Shown one piece after another: positions 36,961-48,700 of a DNA stretch of 64,000 nt (position 1 is the first letter of the stretch; each line of letters starts with the position of its first letter). The translations under genes and the position numbers were made by a program. This DNA comes from Lasioglossum baleicum (taxonomy: Eukaryota > Arthropoda > Insecta > Hymenoptera > Halictidae): NCBI RefSeq assembly GCF_051020765.1, contig NC_134933.1, positions 9,769,461 to 9,833,460 of the forward strand. The letters are read 5' to 3'. The notes below the pieces were generated by a model. The model made no database searches. It worked only from the letters and a program-made list of their open reading frames with translations, and was not told where the DNA came from.

Positions 36961-39679
36961 CCTGCGATCAGAAGGGATATTTCAGCTGACTCCGATCGTT
37001 GCCCCACTTTGAAAGGCTAGTCAATAAATCACTCTGAACCAATGGTGCACTCGCGCCGATTGAAATCCTTGAACCACAGGTCCCGGGGAGCCAATATTGA
37101 TCAATCTGCAAGAAAAAGGGTTGTTCATAAATCGCGGTATGCGAAGGGAAGGTGGATTGTGGGGGCAGAGAGGGGGGTAGAAAACGCAGCGACAGGCGTG
37201 CGCTTAATGGCCGGTTGAGTAATGGATCCGCGTGTCGGCAGTTCATAGCGAGGGAAGGCGGCGAACTGTGCCGGCCAGGTCTCGTTAAGACATTTCGTAC
37301 GGTTTTCTTGTTTGCGTGGCGCTCGCGTATCATCCTGTTCGGCCGGCTGGTAATTATTTGCTCGTAGGCAGCGCTGGTAAATGGAGCGGAAGGTGTTAGT
37401 CGTGGGACGCGCTCGCGGATCGTTGCACGGTGATCCAGGATGGCCGTTAATCACTGCTACACAATCCGCTCCGCTTTGCTCCGCGATGCTTCGCGAATTG
37501 TAAGGCTCCGAATTGGAACGTCCCAAATTGTAAGGCTCCACATTGCGGCGTTCCGAAATGCAACGCTCTGCAATGTTCCAATCCGCACGTGCACACGTGG
37601 GCGGACGTCCGAGTTTTCGCAACAGAGCAAACCGCGACCAAGCGTAGCGCTCTCGACGATGGAAACGTTCCACGAGCTGTCGACAGATGTTCGAGGCCGT
37701 GTTATTGTGCGGTTAGGTCGATTACGTTTGGATTTCTGTTAGCTAGAAGCAACCGAGACTAGACGCAGCGGGAGAGATGAAAAGTGGACGGGCGATTTTC
37801 AACGATGACCTAAGAACCCAATCGACCGAGGTAGATACGGTGTGAACGCGCCCGGGATTTGGTGCTGATGATTCATGTGCTGACTATGCTGCCAGATACT
37901 CTGCCAAAAGTCTTCTCAAGAAATAACTGAAATGAAAGATCGAAAGGTTCCGATTAAAATCATTCAATCGAACAGTGTTGAACGTTTCTTCGGATACGAT
38001 CAAAAATAAATTGTTAAAAAGAAGCTGATTTAGACTAGAACTATAAGACGAATTTCTGGCCCAGATTTTCACCCTTTCGGTCTCGTGGTTAGAACCCTCG
38101 ACGAAAAGTGTCACTCACCCCGATCAGGCGAGCGCGGCGGCTAGTTACTCGCGTGAGACAGGCCGACCGCAAGGGGTTAAAACCGGCGAGATCGATGTCA
38201 AAGAAGGAAACCCGTTACAGCGTAGAAAGGAAGTCGATGAAGTGCAACAGACGGAACACGAGTAAGAAGAGAGGCGAGTTAGTGGGGAGGACTAAAGTGC
38301 GCAAGAGCAGAGAGGAGAGACGGTCGACGCGAAGAAAAGCTTGTAGGAGGTGGAGGAGGAGGAGGAGGAGAAGGAACTGGCCGTGAAAGGGGGAAGAGAA
38401 CGAATTCATCGGCTGGGATCTACGAGAACCGAACACGACACGGATCGCAACGCATTAGATCACCGTTCCAAAGACATCCATCATCTTGCTGTGTTCCTTT
38501 TCTCTAATTGCACACTGCTTTCGATCAAGCCTCGTTCTAGGATCTTTATGCAAAATAAAAATATTCTGCATTGATTGTGGGAAGCAGGAATAGAACAAAA
38601 ATTGATTTCATCCCTTAACGACTTTGTTGCGTTAAAGACAACATTAAAGACAATATTCTTGAATTTTTCTAAGCATGAACGAATACTTTTTAGCAATAAA
38701 ATTCATTTTATTGTTATAAGATGATCGTTAACGCGTGTATTTCTATAAGTGACTTGGGGGCCGACGCGACGGTTTTGACGTTAGGTCGCCGGAAAGTATC
38801 TTGACGATCTCGCGCGTGAGTCACGCGGCTCCTTCCTCGTTCCCAGCGGTTCCCATGAGTCCGACGGGGGTCGGGGCCCAAGGATCTCGGGCCCTTTTCC
38901 ATCGCAGGGTCCCCGGAAAGCGGTTTTCGCATGCTGGCCGCGCGTACTCGCTGACGCATCGACGAGGATTCCCTCGATCCTTGCCCGCGATAAACCGAGT
39001 CACGCGTGGCAATGATCCGATTATGGTTCCCCGCGATTCTATCGGCCGTTGTATTTCGCTATTATGGCGGATTCACGTGGTGCCGCGTAAACGGACGTGC
39101 AAACGACCGACGTGAGCGTTCGCCGCTTTCTCAGACCGTTCTTTCTCCTGAGAAATTAACCAACAGTGCATTCAATCCTTCCCTCGCAACAGCATCGGAT
39201 GACAAGCTTTGAAATTGGAAGGCCTTGGCTTTCATCCTTGATCTCTTGGTACTGCGGGATTCCGTGAGACAAGGTTTTTCGTTACGGATTTTGCAAGCGA
39301 ATTGAGTTTCACTTCGCGTGATCACTGTGGTAAATCGTCGTTATCGCGGGATCGAGATAAGCGATATCTTCCTGCAGGTTCTACTCTGTTGACAGTTGAT
39401 AGCTGTTGCATTTATGCATGCTGTATAATCGCTTTGAATTACTGCAACGATTGTTCGAGCCTCGATCCTATGACGTTGCGGTATTGCTGGTCTCAGAGAC
39501 GTATGTCTTTGTTCGAGGAATTTTTGTTGCTTTGTCTGGCTAGAATATTGTGAGGCAAGAAAATGATGCTCTTCATGGTTGATCTTGTCGCTGAAGAATA
39601 GAAATAGTTATTTCAGAGTATATTTCTTGTGGAACATCTTTTTGCGAATATTAACAAAGGTTGTGTTGCTTTGTTGCAG
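36961..39679. other. Upstream region of the ZP gene; first exon and promoter expected but not found
   Basis: The sequence is CpG-rich at 37140-37700 and 38740-39120. An ATG exon ending with two bases of a codon before a GT donor should lie here or further upstream. I checked plausible donors, for example A|GTAAGA after 38225-38260, but its phase does not fit the 39680 exon. A GACTGC-family left end lies at about 38548. Confidence 0.45.
38346..38376. repeat. (GGA)n microsatellite
   Basis: About eight GGA/GAG units lie in a purine-rich stretch (38220-38400). This creates an open Arg/Glu-rich frame on the plus strand and a Leu-rich one on the minus strand; neither looks like a gene. Confidence 0.85.
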
Positions 39680-39725
39680 ATATGCGATCGTGTGGTTGCT
39701 GTCCGTTGCCTCGCTGCACTGTAAG
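39680..39725 (+). CDS. ZP gene exon: signal-peptide core (46 nt)
   Basis: The acceptor is TTTGTTGCAG and the donor is AAG|GTACAG. The reading frame gives YAIVWLLSVASLHCK, with the first base completing a codon from an upstream exon. The run of hydrophobic residues ending in small residues and Cys fits the core and cleavage region of a signal peptide. It ends in phase 0 and joins the acidic exon at 40023 in frame. The call rests on splice-site quality, phase and hydrophobicity, because the exon is too short for homology. The ATG and the n-region would lie on a further upstream exon ending with two bases of a codon. Confidence 0.65.
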
Positions 39726-42700
39726 GTACAGTATTTATTTATTTATTTATTTGCTGGTGGTTGGGTGGCGCACATTTTTGTGCAAACGGAGAGCTAAACC
39801 TATTTGAACTTTGTACGACGCATATTATAATATCTGCTTCGATAAATATATTTATTTAATCATTTACCACGAAAGCATCTTTATAATTTCAATAATTTCG
39901 AAATAAACAATCTTAAAATTTTCAAGTTCTCATAGTTTTAACTAAGAAAATAAGAGAAATGATAACATACCAAAATAGTTTGATAAAAACATCTTTATCA
40001 AAATGACCTTGTACATTTGAAGGCGACGAATCACGAAAACGCAGAGGGCGAGGGTAACGCCGAGGAGTCGGTGCTAGAAGAAGCAACCGAGGACTATTGG
40101 GCCGGAAGTGGATCCGGCCCCGAAGATGATGACTCGCTACACAACGAGACCAGAGAGGCGTTAACGCACGAGGCCAGCGATCACGACGCCGTAAGTATCA
40201 TGATCGTTCGCGATCGGAATCGTTGTTGCAACACCTATAAGCAATCAAACTCCTCTCTGAACGGCCGTTACTCATGTTACACCTATTGTTAGAACCGCTG
40301 TCGGACTTCCTTCGATAGAGTTGAAAGATCCCGACGAGCCGACGGTAAAAATAACGATTTCCTGCAGCCGTTTCGCGTAACCGATGCATCATCGATTATT
40401 CGCTTGATAGGGAAAAATGAAAGATCGGGGAGGCAATTGATTGGCCGTCTGCGCTACGTCCGATTGGTCAGCGATGCTTAATTATCGGACGATTAGACGG
40501 AAATTATTGATAATTATAACTAATGGCCACGGGGAATCGAAGCCTTCGGGAATGACACGATATTAATTGCCGACGAGATATAACATTAAATAAAAATTGA
40601 ACAACACTTTAAAGACTTCCTCGTGGAACAGCATCGCACTGTAATTTATTTGGACCCGTTCTAAAGAAACGCTGATCAATAATGTAATTTTAATAATATA
40701 GATAATTATAAAATTGTCCGAATAAAATTGACAATCTCTTTTAGAGAATCGTGCCGGTCCGTTCTAGTTTGAATTTCGTAAGAGTGATCCAGCAGGAAAG
40801 CAGCATTCCTCGAAGTGACATAAGCGGCTCGCAAATTGGATCGAATTAAACCAGTTTCAGTCGGAAAGCAGGTGTAGGTCAGAGACAAGTCCGACAGACA
40901 GCAACGTCGGAGACAGGATAGGTACATTCACCCAGCTTGTCCGACCGATCGTAGCCGTACTAATGACTTTCGACACCCTAACCGCGCGACCGTTAATCAT
41001 CGCATGAGCGCGCGTGTCATGTTCCGACTCGAGAGACCAAAGGCAACGGGTTATACGGACGAGAGAGAATGATCGTACGAAGAAGAACAGGCCATCCGCG
41101 GACGTCGGTTCCCGTTTAAAATGACGCGTGGCGGTTTTAGATGATGACAACAAGCGTTCGAGCTAAAGTTTCGTCCATTGAAGCCCGGGGGAAACATGAC
41201 AGAACCGTGGTACCATAATCAGTACCTGTGTACGCTATGCTGGTCGACGCGTTGTGCACTTTTCTGCATCTTTGAACGATCCTGTAAAGCCTAACTCAAA
41301 AACCTGTCTTACTTTGAAGTCCTTTCTCGATGAATCTTTGTTTAAATAACTCTTATCGTTAAATTAATTGACGAACTTTTTGATGAACAATTTCAATGGA
41401 GGAACACATTGAAATCAATTGTACTGTCTTACTTTGATGTCATTTCTCGACGAACGTTTGATTGAATGATGTTTATCGTTAAATTATGTGAAGACTTTTG
41501 ACGAACAATTTCAATAGAGGAACACATTGAAAACAATTGCACTGTCTTACTTTGATGTCCTTCCTCGATGAACGTTTGATTGAATGATGCTTATCGATAA
41601 ATTAATTGACGAACTTCTTGACGAACAATTTTAATGGAGGAACATATTGAAAACAATTGCACTGTCTTACTTTGGTGTCCTTTCTCGACGAACGTTTGAT
41701 TGAATGATGCTTATCATTAAATTAATTGAAGACTTTTGACGAATAATTTCAATGGAGGATCGCATTGAAAACAATTGTTGTCCTTCCTCGATGAACCTTT
41801 CTTTGAATAATTCTTATCGTTAACTTAATTGAAAACTTTTGGACGAACAATTTCCAAGGGGGAATAAATTCAAATCAATTGTACTGTCTTACTTCGATGT
41901 CCTTTCTCGACGAACACTTGATTGAATGATGCTTATCGATAACTTAATTGAAGACTTTTGACGAACAATTTTAATGGAGGAACATATTGAAAACAATTGC
42001 ACTGTCTTACTTTGATGTCCTTTCTCGATGAACGTTTCTTTGAATAATTCTCATCGTCAACTTAATCAAAGTCATTTTGACGAACAACTTCAATGGAGGC
42101 ATAAATTCAAATAAATTGTACGATATTTGTTAATGTACTCTTCGATACGGACAGTCAAAGAAATGAATCCTTTACGTATAAATAAACACTGACAAATAGA
42201 AGATCAGCCTGTATATCTTCATTTAGCGCCAGGAGGAAACGCGCGCGCGCTCGCTATAGCCATCGCAAATGATTATGACTCAACTCTGAGAACCCAAAGC
42301 GGTCAGCAATACCGAGACGAGTGTATACGGAATGAGCTTGGTGAAATGCAACCCGCTTGCATTTGGATCCGAGTGCATTTCGCCCGGTGCAGGGATCATC
42401 GAGGATAATCTCGATGGCTCCTAAAAGCGGTTAAGAGGGACGGGAAAATGATCCGGTTTCTGTGAAACCGGTGATTGGCCAAGCCGAATCCTCTTCCTCG
42501 GTACTGGCACCGCGCATTCTTATCTCGGTGTTGTGGCTGGAAAGAAAACCTCTAAAGAGGCAGTTCGTCAGCTAGCCGCACATAAAGCGGAGAGACAGCG
42601 CGGATACGGCGAAAGAATGATCCTCTAACTACTCTAGTGGCCCATAAACGCTTGCGAAGCGTCGTTCCGCGGCGCGGCGTTTGTGCGATCGAATTCCGCA

Positions 42701-45700
42701 GATTCCTCAAACGCGGAATCCGTGAAAAGCAATAATTTCGAGGAAATAGAAAGCATACCGAAACGAGACGGCGAAGAACACGGTGGTGAGATCAATTGGA
42801 ATCTTATGGGGTAAGCTTTTGTGGGGGATGCTGCGATTTCTTTCACCAAAGAATTGAAAAGTTTCCCTAATTTCAAATATAGGTTTTGCACTCCAAATTC
42901 ATCCTTATATAAATCAATTTCGCAAAAGGGTGAATTTCTAGTGCAAAACCTGCGAGTCGACGTTACTGCAAAACTGTTCCTATAAAAAAAAGAGACATTA
43001 GGTACGTCGTTAGCTGTGTCGGGCCGTTTAATGTTGAAATAACAACGCGCGCGATGTTAATTTGATTTTCTATATACGAAGCGAGAGAAAGTGATGATCA
43101 TGTTGGTAGTAAACGTGTTAATGGCCAGCGCTGCAGGGTTTGGGATAATGATGGTTAATTAGAGGGAGGAGGAACGAATGCGAAAATATAGTATTGGCTG
43201 AAGGCGTAGTTGAATTAGTGTAGAGTCAGGATGTTATTGTTAACATGAGGTGTAATTTGTGTGTAGGTGGTTTATGTTGGAGAGGGTGCGGCGTACGTAC
43301 CGGTTCCCTCGTTGAAAGGACGACCTCTTAGCCCGAACCTTCAAGCACTTCAGACACTTCAGGGTCTGCAAGGTCTTGCCGGAGGAGGTGGGACGGGCGT
43401 GGTCGGCGATGACGACTGGAAAAGGCATCCTGAGCCCTGGGACCGTGAGCACAGGAGGTACAGACCCAACACGACGCGTGTGCAACGTAAGTCCAGTATT
43501 TGCTAATTAATCAGGCGCTATGCAACTCTCAAATCCACATTTTCAAACATTCCAATTTCCAATAACTCACAATTTCAAATATTCCAATTTTTAATATTCC
43601 GTTTTGTCGATCGTAGATAATGCAAATAAATTAGTTAATGATTTCGGCGCCACAGGTTCGATCAAATATTACTCACAAGCAATTTTGCAATTTAAATTGT
43701 TCGATCCAAATGTGGACCATTTTCAAGAGAAAATTTGCGTCTGTAAAATACTGTGAACTATAGTAATTGTTTAACAAAATTCCAATTTTTCACATTTCAA
43801 CAATAAACAATAAATACAACAATAAAAATTTTCTGTTTCAACTATTAGATGATTGCACAAGTTCGTGCCCAATTTTCATTAAATGTCGCAAACTGTACTG
43901 CACGGCGGAGTTAAAAAAAGAGAATTATATATAGTCTGAATTTTTTTCTAATCGTAGAAAAGAATGTTTGACGATAATAATTGAGATTAATAAAACTGCA
44001 TTCTTGAAAATATAACCATTGAATTTTATTTTCAAATCTGGCACGAACTTATGCAATCATCTGATACAAAACATAGAAGGCAAATCCTTCCTCCTTTCTC
44101 CAATGATGTTAAAAGATTAAAAATAGTAAATTCGTGTTTGTCTCGCAATGTTTTCCCTGTTTTAAATTGCGCTTATTAATAATCGCATAAAATCCACAGT
44201 CCCGACACGTACCCGTGATTATTACTGTTTCTGTGTCTGTCGATCGATCGATCGATTGCAAGGAAACGATCGAGTCTGATCGTTCGATCCAGGAGAATCG
44301 ATTCGAGCGTCGCTGGTCTCGTCGTGGTCCCGACACTCCGGGATCCAGAACGCGATGGCGAGTAGAGCTACCGTTAGAGTGGACGCAATTAAAACGGTGT
44401 TGGAGAGTCGTACGGCACTCCTGACATCGAGAGTACACCTTCGACGCTACGTCCTCTTCGTCCTCTCCTTGAACGTCCACTCCTCTTCGATCGTTCGATC
44501 GCTATTATCCCCTGGATCACGCCTAGATCGAATCCTGCCTCTTCACGATGATGACCCTTGCCTGCAATTCCTCAAATTACCTGGTTACTGTTGACTTTTT
44601 CTCGCTGAATCGAGCCTTGGAATTTGTTGTGAGACGCCTCAACTGTCCAACTCGAGTTGTATTGCAATAAAACATGATCGAGAAGGACGGAAACTTGATG
44701 GTACACGTTCCAATACATTCCGAGAATTTTTTAGACTAACGAAATCATACATTCTAATTGGTTAAATACGCACTCAAAATGAATCATTCTCCATTTACAA
44801 ATTTTTGGAGAGCAATCTTCTGCCTGCTGTCGATCTGACTATAGCCCTCATTTCAAAAAATTCTTCTGCTAAAACACGTCTCACTTTTACTGGAAAAAGT
44901 ACACTGATCATTCTTCATTTACAAATTTTTTAGACAGCAATCTTTTTGTTTACCTTCGATCTAGATAATGCTGTCGATCTGGTTATAGTCCTCATTTCAA
45001 AAAAATACACTGAATTCTAATTCGATCAGTTGAACGATCACTGAGAAAAAGCAGCACGAAAAGTTGACATATTTCTTACGTGCCGGAAAAAACGTCGCCG
45101 AGGCCTAAAGGGTAGAAGTGCCACTTCCAGCTCGACGGCCATTGGCCGCTGCCATCAGGTAACAGTAAGAAACTGTCCGTGATAGAGGACGTGTACGACC
45201 TTCGTCATTTGAGCGAGTCCGCGGAGGGATCTTTAACGATGTACACAACGCGTTAGAGTTAATATCAAGGTGTGAAGCATTGATGGATACCCGGGTACCA
45301 AGGAAATGGTAGCCCTGCTTGGAAACCGGTTGCATTTATGAAAAGAGGAGGCGGCGTTCGACGGAACAAAGAATGTAAACGGTCCCGATGCGGAATCGCT
45401 GCGGACTCCCATTTAAATCCCATTACGGTCTGTCAGTCGGAAAATTGCGGCAGATGAAACGGAACGAATAAATACAGATTGATGCGGGCCATCGAGACGC
45501 GATTACCCAGCAGCCAATCCGACTTTTCCTTTGATACGATTCTCACAGAAGCGGAGGCTCCGTCGTTAAACAGCCATTTGGCTAATAGCTCGCGTGCTCT
45601 CGTATTCTCGGCGATCATGGCACCCGATATAAACTGGACAAAGAACATGTAATATCGTGGCGATCCCGGAATTCGGAGGTCGTATCACAGCTGGGTTAAC

Positions 45701-48700
45701 GGCGAATGTATAGACTATAGACAAACACCGGAAAACACGTTTCTTTTTTGTACAAGATGCAAGACTTGGCTTGCTGTCTCCAAGTTAGACTCATCTTACT
45801 TTCCTTCGACGGTCGAAGATTTTGATGCTTCGAAAGTGATGAGTAGACTGCTCTTGAAAATGTGACTCTTGAAATTTAACTCTTGAAAATTTTCAGAAAA
45901 TGCTAGGACATAATATATGCAGGCTATAGTACGAGTTTAATCAATTTCAGATCTAAAAAGGCTACCACCACGGAAAATAAGGTTCTATTTGATTCGAGTT
46001 TCTTAAAGTTCGTCTACAAGAATTGCAAATTGCATAAACATCCGAAGTTCAGTGATGAGAATCGAAGTTTCGAAGCTTCGATTTCAGAAACTTCGAAAGG
46101 TGATGAGTAGACTGCGGATCTTCATGCAAAATAAGAAAATGTTTGATGGCAAGACACAGGAGCGAAATAAAAATTTCTTTCTTCTTTTAATCGTCTGATT
46201 AAGCTGAAGCCGATACGCTGACGTCTTTAAATCTCTTGAATATGTCCACTGCTTTAAATTGTGCTTACCCATTTTTATCATAAACGCATAAAATCCGCAG
46301 TCTGGTGATGATAGATTAAAACAAATATTTAAAGTATTTGCAGAGTGCTTTGAGACAAGTGCATTCACGGTCGTAATGCCGCTAGCTGACCTTCACGGTC
46401 GCGCGTTTGTCCCTTCGCAGAGGGTTTTACGACGGAACAGAACCAGTGTGAAAATTGCGTAGACACGCACATAATCAAGGTAGAAGAATCAAAACTATAA
46501 CATCGTATTTGGGAGAGTCTACAGAATCGTTCTACATAGAAATCATTATTATTTTGACGATAAATGCATTAAATCCGAAGAGGTCCGTTGTTTGCTTAAA
46601 AAAGGAAAGAAGGATTCCGTGGGTGGTGGACGCGGTGGACTAGAGGGATGTTGATGATGATGAAGAGACGGAGGAGAAGAAGAAGCGAAATGAAGTCGGT
46701 GCCCGAGGTCGTAGAATCGCGCGTCCAGACGAGGATACATTAAACCTAATGGGCCTTCTTTCGCGTAATTGACGATACCGCGGGTGGCCTTGCGTTTCCC
46801 GCAGAGATGGGTTTTACGACTTCATTCGAGATACGAACGCGGCCCCCGAGGAATTCATCATCGGTGAACACGAACGCGGACGAATCTTTTGGACAGCAGG
46901 CCGAGGACGAGCGCATAAAAGCTGGCGCAACCTCCTGGTGTGCTCCGATGCTAGGTTTCTGATAACTGAATTCTTCTTCTCGTTTTGCTCGGGATTATTG
47001 TTCTTTTTATCGCGAAATCTCCTTGAACACTGTAACTTTAAATGAACAGGACAACCCTTGTCTTTTGTATTTAACATGTTTACACAAATTCTCATTATAA
47101 ATAAATTTTGTAATACTTTTAGAGGAACATGAATAAGTTGTCGAAAGAGAACTGCAGTAAACGGGGTTAAAGAAGGATTCATTAATCGAAGCACGGCTGC
47201 AAAAATAATGCCATGCTGCTGTAGCGTATAATAATAGAAAATCCTCTCGGCAGTGTCCCAGAAACGGTGGCAATCTCTCTGAAAGCGAGGAACGGCCGAG
47301 ATCTCCGAAACAGTCTACGGCGCGTACTCGAGCGAGTATATCTTTGTTGCGCAACCGCCTCCATTGTTTACGCTCGGACGTTTTGCCGGCCGATGAACAC
47401 AAAGCACGTATCCGCAATTCTAATCAGCGCCGCGTGCATACCTGGGTCCCTGCAACGCGTGCAACGTGTGTGCACCGGACAGGTCCGAGTCCGCGCGGCA
47501 GCATCGACGGCACAGAGAGCGCTCAAAAGTTGTATCATCGGCCCGTACCACCGACTGTGACTATCTACAGCCTGCATCTTCCGCCGTCCATCTTCCACAC
47601 TCCCACCTGGATTACGTCGCCTCGCGATGGAAACGGCTGCCTTACCACTAAGAGCGCCTACGCCGGGCCTTCTTCTTCTTCTTCTTCTTTTTCTTCTACT
47701 GGCTCACTTTCACTCGGTAATCGGCGACCGGCTTTTCCGCCGGATGCTCGACTTTTCCGATCATTTCGACACCGGACCACCGATTCAAAAACCTTCTGCA
47801 CACCCTGTCTATTGTCGTGATTCCGGAAGGACAACAACCTTAGAATTTTCTTGAAAGTCTTTATTTTGTATGAGAAGTCTTACGATATGAACAGGACGAT
47901 GTGCGAATGAATTCTGAGCTAGGATGGTCAGGAAGAATGGATTGTCATGATCCTGGAAGGACAACAACCTCAGAATTTTGTTGAAAGTTTTTATCAGAAG
48001 TCTTGCGATATGAACAATATGATGTGCGAATAAATTCTGTGCTAGGATGGTCAGGAAAAATGGATTGTCGTGATCCCGGAAGGAGAACAACTTTCAAATT
48101 TTGTTGGAAGCCTTTATTTTATATTAGAAGTCTAGAGATGTGAACAGTACGTAGTGCAAGTGAATTTTGAGCTTGGTTGGTCAGGAAAAATGGAAAAATG
48201 GATTGTCGTGATCCCGGAAGGAGAACAACTTTAGAATTTTGCTGAAAACCTTTATTTTTTGTATCAGAACTCTAGCGATGTGATCAGTACCAAATGCGAA
48301 TGAATTCTGAGCTAGGATAGTCTGAAAAAATGGAAGGAAGTACGATTTTAGAGTAGTGGAGTTGTAGGGGAGGAAAAGTGAAAGTTGGTAGTGAAACAAG
48401 GGATGGTCACTGGCGAGAACGTCTGGTTTTCGTCTATGTCAAGGATGAGATAAAATATTGTAGGAATATGGTTGTAATGGGAGAACGGAAAGACACAGAA
48501 GAGAGAGAGAGAGAGAGAGAGACTGAAGAGGATCGTTCAGATGTATGAGGGGGAAACCTTGCGTTTGGAAAATTACTATAATGTGCTACACGTGTGGTAC
48601 TCAGACCCTTATCGTTAAGAAGGCTAGCACAAGTATAAAATAGTAAGAGTATCTGACACTATAATCCACAGTGATAATTAGACTGTTCATCTTTACGCAA

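Noticed and set aside
37125..37673. 182-codon minus-strand frame rich in Arg/Ser/Asn
   Set aside because: Part of it comes from a degenerate local repeat (GTCCCAAATTGTAAGGC-like) and there is no domain or exon border support.
38226..38258. ATG-containing segment before a GTAAGA donor as first exon of the ZP gene
   Set aside because: Its donor leaves phase 1, whereas the 39680 exon needs two bases from the previous exon; joining would shift the frame.
38108..38386. Arg/Lys-rich plus-strand frame
   Set aside because: It is a by-product of purine-rich sequence and the (GGA)n repeat.
47344..47820. 158-codon plus-strand frame with a Ser run
   Set aside because: The Ser run is the (CTT)n microsatellite; three frames are open in parallel and no splice model supports it.
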